A stretch of DNA of 25,403 nt. Source: an uncultured Paenibacillaceae bacterium (GTDB lineage: Bacteria; Bacillota; Bacilli; Aneurinibacillales; Aneurinibacillaceae). The position numbers were made by a program, and so were the translations under genes. Location: positions 1-25,403 of the forward strand of contig CAMLDI010000037.1 of assembly GCA_946478845.1 (NCBI GenBank), read 5' to 3'. Each line of letters begins with the position of its first letter. The first letter of the stretch is position 1. The notes below the pieces were generated by a model. It made no database searches. It was not told the DNA's origin and was given only the letters and a program-made list of their open reading frames with translations. Shown in pieces: positions 7,539-14,928 of the stretch.

Positions 7539-8024
7539 TTACTCCATTTTGTTTGCTATATTTAACAATTTCTTTGGGTCAAAACTTTTATTTGTTGCAT
7601 TTTTGCTTAGTCCCAGAATGTAATTTAATCCTTTTTTCTGAAATTCAATGGCATAAGCTGATGGGAAATAAGGCCTGTAAATCACTTTGGTTCCATCTTT
7701 CAGGGTAAATTCTTGATCTCCATGTTCCTGAATGAGTTCCCCGGTTGCAGATTGTACATAAAGTCTCAGGGTTTCTGACCGATTTTTCTCATTTAAATAA
7801 ATTAATTCTAACCTGGATGCCACAGCATTTATTACTCCATAACTTTGGGTGAAGTTGTAAGGGATTATCCCTTTAGGCAATAGAACTTTATGCTGGCTTA
7901 GTTCTTCAAATTTCTTTACGGCTTGATTAATTGTAAGCTGAGTTCGTCCATTTACATCTTCTGTACTATTGCATGCTGATAAAAATAAAAAACAAACGAT
8001 CAATAAGGTCAAGATTTTTCTCAT
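7539..8024 (-). CDS. Small lipoprotein with a DUF4367-like domain
   Basis: 161 residues. A type II signal peptide ends in the lipobox FLSAC with Cys18, so the protein is expected to be lipid-anchored on the outer face of the membrane. The mature part runs KKFEELSQHKVLLPKGI, LELIYLN, LRLYVQS, then FTLKDGTKVIYRPYF, and ends FDPKKLLNIANKME. This order (hydrophobic LLP start, beta strands, a final helix ending like I-A-x-S-L) resembles DUF4367-type domains and the C-terminal domain of the protease-sensor at 20134-21765. No strong Shine-Dalgarno sequence precedes the ATG. It lies upstream of the ECF sigma operon on the same strand and could feed it signals, but this is only inference. Confidence 0.7.
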   Translation of the reverse strand: MRKILTLLIVCFLFLSACNSTEDVNGRTQLTINQAVKKFEELSQHKVLLPKGIIPYNFTQSYGVINAVASRLELIYLNEKNRSETLRLYVQSATGELIQEHGDQEFTLKDGTKVIYRPYFPSAYAIEFQKKGLNYILGLSKNATNKSFDPKKLLNIANKME

Positions 8025-8198
8025 GTTAATGGCTAGTCCATTCGTGTTTATAGGTTATAGTCCTATTCTGTTCATAAAAAATAAAAATTACCCTTTCAAC
8101 CCAATAAAAAAACAAATGACATTCGGACTTTCAGTAAACAATATAAGTGGGATTCATTATGAACACCCAAATACCCTTGAAGACATGGAGGTTATTTA

Positions 8199-8729
8199 AT
8201 GTCCATTTTCGGAGACAATTCAGTACAACAACCTATGCATTATGGTGAGGTTTCCGGTGTTTGGGGTTATTTATTTACCACGAAAGCCCTATACGCACAA
8301 TATCAAATTTACCTTAATAATGTCGGTGACCCAGAACTTAGGAGATATATTGAGGATACGTTAAAAAGCAAAAAAGATGAAATTCTAAAACTGGAAAATT
8401 TATTAAAAGCCAATGGGGTAGGCCTTCCTCCATCTCCTCCTGATCGCCCAGTGGCTTCCATCGAAAGTATCCCTCCAGGGGTAAAAATGAACGATATTGA
8501 AGTTGCCGGCGCAATGACAAGGGATTTATCTCTGGGATTAGTGGCCTGCAGTTCAATAATGGGACAATGCTTGCGTGAAGATATTGCCGTTTTATTTGGT
8601 ACATTCCATATGAATAAAGCCCGTTTAGGTGCCAGATTATTACGCATGAATAAAGAAAAAGGTTGGATTGTTATGCCCCCTCTCCACATGCAAACACCAG
8701 AACATGCTGCAGAACATGCCCAGATTTAA
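8199..8729 (+). CDS. DUF3231 family protein (ferritin-like, spore-coat-F-related)
   Basis: 176 residues, one copy of the DUF3231 helical domain: HYGEVSGVWGYLFTTKALYA, a first long helix, LLKANGVGLPPSPPDRP, then MNDIEVAGAMTRDLSLGLVA and the C-terminal LRMNKEKGWIVMPPLHM. Many Bacillus family members occur in tandem double copies of about 330 residues; this is a single-domain version. The fold is related to CotF and ferritin-like four-helix proteins, and members are common in spore formers, but their activity is not known. GGAGG with eight-base spacing fixes the ATG. It is monocistronic, ended by a strong terminator. Confidence 0.8.
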   Translation: MSIFGDNSVQQPMHYGEVSGVWGYLFTTKALYAQYQIYLNNVGDPELRRYIEDTLKSKKDEILKLENLLKANGVGLPPSPPDRPVASIESIPPGVKMNDIEVAGAMTRDLSLGLVACSSIMGQCLREDIAVLFGTFHMNKARLGARLLRMNKEKGWIVMPPLHMQTPEHAAEHAQI

Positions 8730-8730
8730 T

Positions 8731-8772
8731 AAAAAAACCTGAATTCGATGGTATCGAATTCAGGTTTTTTTT
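8731..8772. terminator. Strong bidirectional terminator after the DUF3231 gene
   Basis: CCTGAATTCGAT (8738-8749) pairs perfectly with ATCGAATTCAGG (8753-8764) around a three-base loop, flanked by seven A and eight T residues. Confidence 0.9.
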
Positions 8773-8794
8773 CATCATGTCTAAATTATATAGA

Positions 8795-8824
8795 TTGTCA
8801 CACTGGCATATATTTCTTTAGAAT
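8795..8824 (+). promoter_or_regulatory. Candidate sigma-A promoter of the NagZ-type gene
   Basis: TTGTCA (8795-8800) and TAGAAT (8819-8824) each match five of six consensus bases with an 18-base spacer, about 35 bases upstream of the start codon and just after the preceding terminator. Confidence 0.5.
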
Positions 8825-8858
8825 ACAATAAAGACATGAAGTAAAAGGAATGATACAT

Positions 8859-10019
8859 ATGAAAAAAACGCACCTATCCAGTTTTCTTATAACCTTTATC
8901 TTGTTATCAGGATGCATGCCTCAACCAATTGATCCCATTAAAGAAAAAATCAAAGCAATGTCTGTAGATGAAAAAATTGGACAAATGGTGATTGCAGGTA
9001 TTGAAGGGGAAACTCCCGGAGAAAATACAGTTAAATTAATAAAAGAATATTATGTGGGCGGATTTATCCTATTCAGTAAAAATCTGCAGAACACCCATCA
9101 ATCTTTACAACTAATCAACTCATTAAAGGAAATCAATGCCCCTAATCCCATTCCCCTATTTTTTTCCGTGGATGAAGAAGGAGGACGGGTCTCAAGGCTT
9201 CCGAAAGAAATTAAAAAAATGCCCTCCAGCCAATCCATAGGCATGCAAAATAGTGTCCAGTTGTCTTATCAGGTGGGCATGACCCTGGCTAAACAACTGA
9301 AGGCCTTTGGATTTAACATGAATTATGCTCCTGTACTTGATATTAACAACAACCCGAATAATCCAGTCATTGGCAACCGTTCCTTCGGAGATAATCCAAA
9401 GATTGTCAAGGAGATGGGAATATCGGTCATGAAAGGGCTACAGGACCAAAACATAATCTCCGTTGTTAAGCATTTTCCTGGACATGGTAATACCGCAACA
9501 GATTCCCATGTTGGTTTGCCTGTCGAAAATCATTCGTTGCAGATGCTGAAAAGTTTTGAACTCCTGCCATTTATCGAAGCAATCAACAATAATGCTGATG
9601 CTGTAATGGTTGCCCATATTCTTTTGCCCCAAATCGATCCGGAACATCCTTCCTCAATGTCAAAGAAAATCATTACCGATTTGCTTAGAGAGGATTTAAA
9701 ATTTAAGGGCGTGGTCATGACCGATGACATGACAATGGGGGCCATCCTAAAAAATTACGATATAACAGAAGCTGCCATTGCCTCAATCCTTGCTGGCACT
9801 GATATCATTCTGGTTTGCCACCAATTTAAAAATATAACATCCGTAATTCATGGGATTAAGGAAGCCGTAGAGAATGGCGTAATCTCTGAAGAGAGATTGA
9901 ACGAAAGTGTGTATCGAATTTTAAAATTAAAAGAAAAATATAATCTAACTAATAAAAAGATTGAATCTATTGATGTAAATGAAATAAACAACATGGTTGA
10001 TAACCTGTTTATGCGCTAA
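8859..10019 (+). CDS. nagZ: Lipoprotein beta-N-acetylhexosaminidase, GH3 family (NagZ type)
   Basis: 386 residues from the ATG at 8859 (AAAGGA nine bases upstream; the ATG at 8850 touches that site and is too close). A lipobox LLSGC with Cys19 predicts a lipid-anchored enzyme outside the membrane. The GH3 N-terminal barrel is complete: VDEEGGRVSRL near 104-114, the bacterial NagZ loop KHFPGHGNTATDSH at 204-217 holding the Asp/His acid-base pair, and VVMTDDMTMGA with the likely nucleophile Asp289. It removes N-acetylglucosamine from muropeptides during cell-wall turnover. Unlike Bacillus subtilis NagZ (YbbD), it has no second, C-terminal domain. Its end overlaps the convergent membrane-protein gene by 11 bases. 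Confidence 0.9.
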   Translation: MKKTHLSSFLITFILLSGCMPQPIDPIKEKIKAMSVDEKIGQMVIAGIEGETPGENTVKLIKEYYVGGFILFSKNLQNTHQSLQLINSLKEINAPNPIPLFFSVDEEGGRVSRLPKEIKKMPSSQSIGMQNSVQLSYQVGMTLAKQLKAFGFNMNYAPVLDINNNPNNPVIGNRSFGDNPKIVKEMGISVMKGLQDQNIISVVKHFPGHGNTATDSHVGLPVENHSLQMLKSFELLPFIEAINNNADAVMVAHILLPQIDPEHPSSMSKKIITDLLREDLKFKGVVMTDDMTMGAILKNYDITEAAIASILAGTDIILVCHQFKNITSVIHGIKEAVENGVISEERLNESVYRILKLKEKYNLTNKKIESIDVNEINNMVDNLFMR

Positions 10020-10617
10020 AATGATCCTCTTCGCTGAAAGAATTTCTTTTTCCTTTTTTATTACCTAAATACAAACAGGTCATAATAGCACCAAGGGTTC
10101 CACAAATCATATCGAACATGGTGTCTGCAATACTTCCGTTTTGGGAATTAAGCCCGATAATCCCATCAGTAACAAATTCATATATTTCCCAACATCCTGC
10201 CATAGCAACTGAAAAGAAAAGACTAAACCATATTTCCAGTGCGGAATGAAATAAACGGTTGTCCTCCTTTTTATTGATTTTCCTGAAAATCAGAAGTCCA
10301 ATAAAAGTGAGAATCACCCCTGAAAAAAAATGTTCCATTTTATCTAAATAAGGGATCTTTCCATAAAACCCAAATTCATTAGCCATAAACATTGCGATGA
10401 AGATAAAGAACAGGATAGAAAAACGCAATAAAGGAAATAGTTCTACCTTAGCTATTTTTATCAGAACCCTAATACCCACCAATGCAGCAACAATTAAAAC
10501 CGCCTCAAAAACTTTTGGGTATATTCTCTGTGTTAAAAAATAAACAAAACAAATTGCCGCTAAAAAAAACATTCCTAATTCAAAGAAATCATTCCATTTG
10601 TCTTTTCGCTTTTGCAT
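10009..10617 (-). CDS. Six-pass membrane protein, possibly DUF2238/YjdF-like
   Basis: About 202 residues with roughly six hydrophobic helices. The most distinctive segment is IPYLDKMEHFFSGVILTFIG, which resembles the Y-D-K-x-x-H-F-x-x-G motif of DUF2238 proteins, followed by an SxxWEIYEF helix and the loop GLNSQNGSIADTMFDMICGT. Conserved Asp, Glu and His residues in membrane segments suggest a metal or lipid-handling role, but no function is established and the family assignment is tentative. AAAGGAGG precedes an in-frame TTG (10620, ten bases) and an ATG (10617, thirteen bases); I chose the ATG, but either is possible. The gene lies just past the terminator of the minus-strand yeeI gene and is probably transcribed separately. 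Confidence 0.65.
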   Translation of the reverse strand: MQKRKDKWNDFFELGMFFLAAICFVYFLTQRIYPKVFEAVLIVAALVGIRVLIKIAKVELFPLLRFSILFFIFIAMFMANEFGFYGKIPYLDKMEHFFSGVILTFIGLLIFRKINKKEDNRLFHSALEIWFSLFFSVAMAGCWEIYEFVTDGIIGLNSQNGSIADTMFDMICGTLGAIMTCLYLGNKKGKRNSFSEEDHFSA

Positions 10618-10646
10618 CAAAATCCATACTCCTCCTTTCAGTATTG

Positions 10647-10681
10647 AAAAAAAATCGCCTTTTATATGGCGATTTTTTTTT
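10647..10681. terminator. Bidirectional terminator after the YebC-family gene
   Basis: ATCGCC (10654-10659) pairs with GGCGAT (10668-10673), flanked by a seven-base A run and an eight-base T run that extend the stem. It lies ten bases beyond the stop of the minus-strand gene at 10690. Confidence 0.85.
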
Positions 10682-10689
10682 ATGAATTT

Positions 10690-11409
10690 CTATTCACCTA
10701 AATCTACATTGTGGTAGACTTGTTGCACATCATCAACATCTTCTAATTTTTCAAGCAACTTCTCAAATTGTGACTGTGCATCTCCAGAAAGTTCGATTTC
10801 ATTTTGAGGAAGCATGGTTAATTCAGCAACAGAGAATTCAGTAATGCCTGCGTTTTTAAATGCTGCTTGCATCGCATGGAATTGATCAGGTTCAGCATAT
10901 ACGATGACCGCATCATCTTCTTCGATAATGTCACGCACATCTACATCTGCTTCCATAAGCAATTCAAGCACTTCATCTGAGCTTTTCCCTTCAATGCCTA
11001 TAACCGCTGTAGCATCAAACATATAAGATACAGATCCGGTTACACCCATGTTTCCGCCGGTTTTCGTAAATGCGGAACGAATTTCAGAAGCGGTGCGGTT
11101 TACGTTATTGGTTAATGCATCGACGATGACCATAGAACCATTTGGCCCGAAACCTTCATAACGAAGTTCGTCAAAGGTTTCATCGGAACCGCCTTTTGCC
11201 TTATCAATGTTCCGGTCAATAATATGCCTCGGCACATTATAAGTTTTAGCCCGCTCAACAGCAAACCTTAACGCCTGATTGGTTTCGATATTGGGTTCTC
11301 CCCGTTTAGCTGCTACATATATTTCTTTGCCAAATCGTGCATAAATACGACTGGTATTCAAGTCTTTTGACGCTTTTTTCTCTTTAATATTGTTCCACTT
11401 ACGGCCCAT
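10690..11409 (-). CDS. yeeI: YebC/PmpR family protein, YeeI (YebC2) type
   Basis: 239 residues, starting [20 protein letters not shown] and ending [11 protein letters not shown]. Length and both ends match the YeeI branch of the family rather than the YrbC branch, whose N-terminus reads differently. Visible family motifs include [40 protein letters not shown] and GSVSYMFD. YebC proteins were long listed as transcription regulators; more recent work on the Bacillus YebC2/YeeI protein ties it to relief of ribosome stalling, for example at polyproline stretches, and TACO1 is the mitochondrial relative. AAAGAGAGTG upstream supports the ATG. It is a single gene with its own terminator. Confidence 0.93.
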   Translation of the reverse strand: MGRKWNNIKEKKASKDLNTSRIYARFGKEIYVAAKRGEPNIETNQALRFAVERAKTYNVPRHIIDRNIDKAKGGSDETFDELRYEGFGPNGSMVIVDALTNNVNRTASEIRSAFTKTGGNMGVTGSVSYMFDATAVIGIEGKSSDEVLELLMEADVDVRDIIEEDDAVIVYAEPDQFHAMQAAFKNAGITEFSVAELTMLPQNEIELSGDAQSQFEKLLEKLEDVDDVQQVYHNVDLGE

Positions 11410-11506
11410 ATTTTCACTCTCTTTCGAACTGATTAAAAATGGTCATGATTCACTAGGGAATATTATACAACAATTGCACAATGGTTTCGAGTTTTATTGA
11501 ATGATA

Positions 11507-11532
11507 GACACCCTTAATCACAACAGGGTGTC
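11507..11532 (-). terminator. Hairpin at the end of the toxin gene
   Basis: GACACCCT (11507-11514) pairs with AGGGTGTC (11525-11532), with the stop codon of the PIN gene in the loop. The following T run on the minus strand is weak, so termination may be partial. Confidence 0.5.
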
Positions 11533-11973
11533 CATAAATATGTCTATTGGCACAGTTTTGATTTCGGAAACTTGAGCCAAACGTTGGTCATTGGTAATAA
11601 AAAGATTTGCCTGAGATACTATCGCACATCCTAAAATTAAAGCATCAGGTGTTTTTAATCCGTATTTTCCACGGAGATACGCAGCATGCTCTGCAACACT
11701 AACATCAACGGATACGATTGATAGATTTGGAAAATGAGTAAAAAGCAACCTATACCGTTTTTCTAAGGTTTCGTTTCTTTCAATGATTGGCTTTGTAAGA
11801 ATCTCAGTTAGAGTTATGGTGGAAGCAACTGCATCCACTATCCCTTCTTCCACTTCATCTAAAATTGCTTTAACAGTTTCACCATATTGAGGATGTTGCT
11901 CAAAGGCATAGATAAACAAGTTGGTATCAAGAGCAATTCTTTTATACACAGATAATTTTTCTCTTAATCCCAC
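11518..11973 (-). CDS. PIN-domain ribonuclease toxin (VapC-like)
   Basis: 151 residues with the four acidic residues of the PIN active site: Asp16 in IALDTNLFIYAF, Glu57 in TEIL, Asp110 in LKTPDALILG, and Asp129 in FITNDQRL. These bind Mg2+ for RNA cleavage, which blocks growth when the antitoxin is lost. It starts with GTG at 11973, with AAGGAG eight bases upstream, and overlaps the antitoxin stop by ten bases, as expected of a type II toxin-antitoxin operon with the antitoxin first. The domain is complete and all acidic residues are intact, so the toxin is probably active. The RNA target cannot be told from sequence. Confidence 0.85.
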   Translation of the reverse strand: MGLREKLSVYKRIALDTNLFIYAFEQHPQYGETVKAILDEVEEGIVDAVASTITLTEILTKPIIERNETLEKRYRLLFTHFPNLSIVSVDVSVAEHAAYLRGKYGLKTPDALILGCAIVSQANLFITNDQRLAQVSEIKTVPIDIFMDTLL

Positions 11974-12218
11974 CCTTCTCGCTCCTTCTGGACATACTCA
12001 TCCCCATTTTCTTGATCCCACATTTCTTTTCCAAGTCCCCACAATGCATCTGAAAAACGTTTAGGTTTTCGAATAACGATAATTTCATCTCTTAATTCGT
12101 CATACTTCCATATTAAACCGTCTCCAACATCTAATTTAGCCTTTTCACGAATATCTTTCGGTATTGTTGTCTGATATCGTTGTTTAATTTCACTTTCGGA
12201 GCGTAATATAAGATCCAT
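11964..12218 (-). CDS. AbrB/SpoVT-type antitoxin of the PIN toxin
   Basis: 84 residues from the ATG at 12218, fixed by GGAGGG eight bases upstream; an in-frame extension to 12269 would run through the operator and has no ribosome binding site. The N-terminal half is a swapped-hairpin AbrB DNA-binding domain: QRYQTTIPKDIREKAKLDVG then DGLIWKYDELRDEIIVIRKP. The acidic, aromatic C-terminal tail (DALWGLGKEMWDQENGDEY) is the likely toxin-binding arm. It should neutralise the PIN ribonuclease and repress its own promoter. It pairs in the VapB position, though the fold is AbrB rather than ribbon-helix-helix, a common combination. Confidence 0.85.
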   Translation of the reverse strand: MDLILRSESEIKQRYQTTIPKDIREKAKLDVGDGLIWKYDELRDEIIVIRKPKRFSDALWGLGKEMWDQENGDEYVQKEREGWD

Positions 12219-12240
12219 ATATACAACCCTCCATAATAAT

Positions 12241-12267
12241 GTATGATATATTTCTATTTTATCATAC
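12241..12267 (-). promoter_or_regulatory. Palindromic operator over the toxin-antitoxin promoter
   Basis: GTATGATA (12241-12248) and TATCATAC (12260-12267) form a perfect 8-bp inverted repeat just upstream of the antitoxin ribosome binding site. A possible -10 (TAAAAT) lies in its upstream arm. Antitoxins of this class usually bind such palindromes to repress their operon. Confidence 0.5.
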
Positions 12268-12299
12268 AAATTAACCTTTTATAACACGCATGTTCATTT

Positions 12300-12336
12300 A
12301 TTCTTAAAGATATAAAATGCATTCTTAAATGATATA
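12300..12336. repeat. Two direct repeats upstream of the toxin-antitoxin operon
   Basis: ATTCTTAAAGATATA (12300-12314) recurs as ATTCTTAAATGATATA (12321-12336), 21 bases apart, about two helical turns. It is non-coding. Confidence 0.5.
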
Positions 12337-12354
12337 GGCTTTTTGGACAACAAA

Positions 12355-12405
12355 AAGAAGCAAAGCCTGTGATTCACATGTTGTGAAAATAGGCTTTGCT
12401 TTTTA
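12355..12405. terminator. Long bidirectional terminator-like hairpin
   Basis: AAGCAAAGCCT (12358-12368) pairs perfectly with AGGCTTTGCTT (12391-12401). The loop itself contains a TTCACA/TGTGAA hairpin. T runs follow on both strands. It separates the toxin-antitoxin operon from the P1 peptidase gene and probably ends the serpin-peptidase transcript. Confidence 0.7.
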
Positions 12406-12503
12406 AAGAAAACTTGGCTGGCGCCAAGCCTTTTAGCGCTGGCGGCAGCCTTAGTTGCACTTATACTATAAGAATTTTATAAATTCTTTAAGTGTAAAAA
12501 AAT

Positions 12504-13466
12504 CTATTGCTGTACATAGCCTTTATAAGCCAACTGCACCCCGCAAATAATCGCCCTTTCCATTACTACTGCAGCAACGGTACCCACCGCTGTCACAGCG
12601 AAATCACCTGCCAGACCGCTTTTGTCGGAACCCGTAGCGAGACAGAATACTGTATCCCCGTCATTTTGCAGATGCACGGGGGAGATGGCACGAGCCATTC
12701 CGTCATGGGCAAGAGTTGCTACCCGGCTGGCCTCCGCCTTGGTGAGTTTTGCCGTTGTGGCCACCACAGCAATAGTCGTACTCCTTAGCTGGCTAGCCGA
12801 TGGGAGTTCTCCATCAAGTATCGCTCTGGTTTGGTTGACGAATGTACCGTCAGGTCTTAATGCACCAGCGACAATCCGCCCCCGATCCCAGACATCTCCA
12901 AGGGGATTAACCACCGCCAGAGCTGCGACGATTGGACCTCCTGGAATCGTCCAGGAAGCCGTACCCAATCCACCTTTCATGGGACGGCCGTAGATTTTCC
13001 CCACCGTTGCTCCAGCGCCAGCCCCAATGCTTCCTTCTGCTATTGGACCTACATTTGCTGCCTGACAGGCGGCATAACCCATTTTGGCATCCGGCCTACG
13101 GGCACCTTTAGCATAAATAATGTCAAAGATTACTGCTGCTGGCACAGTAGGCAAAGGACCTGCATCAGTCATGAACCCAATTCCCTTCTCGGTCAACCAG
13201 TGCATTACCCCTTCTGTTGCAGCCAATCCAAAATAACTGCCGCCAGTGAGGAGGACAGCGTCCACTACATCTGTACTTGTTCCAGGACGGATAGCATCAG
13301 TTAGCTCCGTTCCCGGAGCACCTCCCCTTATATCTACCCCAGGCACAGCCCCTTTTGGGCAGATAATGACGGTACAACCTGTTCGGCCACTTTCGTCCTC
13401 TGCATTTCCCACCAGAATGCCGGGTACATCAGTAAGTCCTCCATGTCGACCTTTCTTTTTACTCAT
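12504..13466 (-). CDS. P1-family (DmpA/NylC-like) self-processing peptidase or amidohydrolase
   Basis: 320 residues with the P1/DmpA layout: GGLTDVPGILVGNAED and GRTGCTVI at the N-terminus, VDIRGGAPGTELTD, the glycine-rich GSIGAGAGATVGK (145-157), and the autocleavage site near LRSTTIAVVATTAKLTKAEA. Family members are made as one chain, then cut to expose an N-terminal Ser or Thr nucleophile; alignment with NylC puts it at Thr230, with Ser229 where NylC has Asn. They hydrolyse D-aminopeptides, beta-peptides or nylon oligomers, and the substrate here is unknown. No signal peptide is seen, so it is cytoplasmic. GC content is near 55-60% in sampled lines, well above neighbours. It lies 47 bases behind the serpin gene without a terminator, so cotranscription is likely. 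Confidence 0.88.
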   Translation of the reverse strand: MSKKKGRHGGLTDVPGILVGNAEDESGRTGCTVIICPKGAVPGVDIRGGAPGTELTDAIRPGTSTDVVDAVLLTGGSYFGLAATEGVMHWLTEKGIGFMTDAGPLPTVPAAVIFDIIYAKGARRPDAKMGYAACQAANVGPIAEGSIGAGAGATVGKIYGRPMKGGLGTASWTIPGGPIVAALAVVNPLGDVWDRGRIVAGALRPDGTFVNQTRAILDGELPSASQLRSTTIAVVATTAKLTKAEASRVATLAHDGMARAISPVHLQNDGDTVFCLATGSDKSGLAGDFAVTAVGTVAAVVMERAIICGVQLAYKGYVQQ

Positions 13467-13513
13467 TCATCCACCTTCCAGTAAACATATTTGACTTGAA
13501 GGTCTTTAATCTC

Positions 13514-14830
13514 TTATTCAGAAATAGGATTGTTTATCACGCCCATAAATAATACAACATCTTCTGGTGAAGTAATGGTATAGATAAAGGGTCGATCTAA
13601 AATCATTTCAGCGTAATCCTCTGATGGGGCTGGTGCACTGGTTACCATACTAATTTGCGTATAGGCTGCCGCTTCGCACCCCTTTTCATTAATGGATATA
13701 TATGTTTCCTGCAATACTTTGGAAATATAGGCACTGGTTGCAGTGGTTAACCCGGAGAAATCAGCGTTTGGTTCAAAGGCCTGTTTCATCCCCATATTTT
13801 TCAAAACATCATTTAAAGGAAGCTTTGTCCCATAAGCGAACTTAGGGATTTTGAACACAACCCGGCCATGTTTTCTCACATTTTGCCCCTGTGCAGGATC
13901 CAATAGCTGATTCACTTTTTCCGGAGTAGAGAGTAAGTCATACACATCTACCCCTTTGTCAGGCAGGTAAAAATTCATGGATGAGCCATTCTTAAATTCC
14001 AGGCTAGAAGAGAGAAAACCTTCTCCACGGATAAACTCATGGCCCATCAACGTATCATTCATAAAATCAGTGGTGACAGTTTGTCCATTAGCAAGAGAAA
14101 AGGAATCTTTTTTCGTTTGAGTTTCAGAAAATTGATTCACCCATTCATCGTAAAAATAAAGAGTATTGATTATCGCCAAAATTTGTTGTGAATCCGGCGG
14201 ACTGGATCCCTGCAATAAGCCATTTGTATTTTCTGAAATCCATTTGGAAATCAAATCTCCTGTTTTTGCATCAGCAAAATCAACAGAGTATAAAGAGGCA
14301 TAGTATTTTTTTGTAGCAGAATCAAGGTACTCCTCATTAAAAGGAATCCCTTTGGCTAACCATAATGAATTGGCCAAATGTAACTTTCCTACTTTATTAT
14401 CTGTGTATAGCAACCTGAACAGATTCCCCGTTTGGGATTCCAGCTGGGTTACTCCTAAATTCTTCATTTTTAACACAGAAAGAATTTCATCCTGGGTCTG
14501 ATTTTTCGCTGCAGAAGCGGATATGGCCAATGCCATATATAGACTAATAGGTGAATAGGTTATATTGGTTGATTTCTTTTCTGACTTAAAAATTTCAGTG
14601 GCAGATGCAGCTGCAAAGTTTTGCAGTGCTGTTTTATATTCTGCACTGACAGGGTTCTTATCTTTCACTGATTGTTTCCCTTTATAATCCTCAAAAGCAA
14701 CACTTTTCGGATACTCGGCCTGTGCCACAAGATGTGGGTCGAGAAACTCATTTATTACATTGTTACATCCTAGTAAACTTGCCAGCAAAACTGTACTTAT
14801 AATTCCTATTGCTACCCTTTTCTTCACCAT
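13514..14830 (-). CDS. Lipoprotein serpin (serine/cysteine protease inhibitor)
   Basis: 438 residues. A type II signal peptide ends in SLLGC with Cys22, so the inhibitor is anchored outside the membrane. The serpin fold runs from about 65 (YKTALQNFAAASATEIFKSE) to the signature DRPFIYTITSPEDVVLFMGV at 412-431. The hinge reads NEKGCEAAAYT (381-391): Gly384 and the Ala run needed for loop insertion are present, but the P14 residue is Cys385 where Thr or Ser is usual, and P9 is Tyr. The reactive loop is about five residues longer than in alpha-1-antitrypsin, so P1 is uncertain (somewhere in 393-403). GGGGA before the ATG supports the start. The target protease is unknown. Confidence 0.92.
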   Translation of the reverse strand: MVKKRVAIGIISTVLLASLLGCNNVINEFLDPHLVAQAEYPKSVAFEDYKGKQSVKDKNPVSAEYKTALQNFAAASATEIFKSEKKSTNITYSPISLYMALAISASAAKNQTQDEILSVLKMKNLGVTQLESQTGNLFRLLYTDNKVGKLHLANSLWLAKGIPFNEEYLDSATKKYYASLYSVDFADAKTGDLISKWISENTNGLLQGSSPPDSQQILAIINTLYFYDEWVNQFSETQTKKDSFSLANGQTVTTDFMNDTLMGHEFIRGEGFLSSSLEFKNGSSMNFYLPDKGVDVYDLLSTPEKVNQLLDPAQGQNVRKHGRVVFKIPKFAYGTKLPLNDVLKNMGMKQAFEPNADFSGLTTATSAYISKVLQETYISINEKGCEAAAYTQISMVTSAPAPSEDYAEMILDRPFIYTITSPEDVVLFMGVINNPISE

Positions 14831-14870
14831 GATTCTTCCCCACCTATCCTGGATTGCCTATCATCTACTC

Positions 14871-14901
14871 ATTAGACGTAAATTCAATGTCATCTGGCTT
14901 T
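14871..14901 (-). promoter_or_regulatory. Possible ECF-type promoter element upstream of the serpin
   Basis: The minus strand has CGTCTAAT (14871-14878), 41 bases before the serpin ATG and identical to the element before the ECF sigma gene. TGAAAGC lies about 18 bases upstream of it. The spacer is longer than the usual 16-17, so this is tentative. Confidence 0.3.
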
Positions 14902-14928
14902 CATAATCTTACTATTTGGAGGATACCT

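Noticed and set aside
7969..8199. A plus-strand frame reaching the start of the DUF3231 gene
   Set aside because: It begins inside the lipoprotein signal peptide on the opposite strand, has no ribosome binding site, and is ordinary AT-rich spacer in translation.
12470..12494. The AAGAATTT/AAATTCTT hairpin next to the P1 peptidase stop, as a terminator
   Set aside because: It is AT-only with no T run after it on the minus strand; the hairpin at 12355-12405 is a far better terminator.
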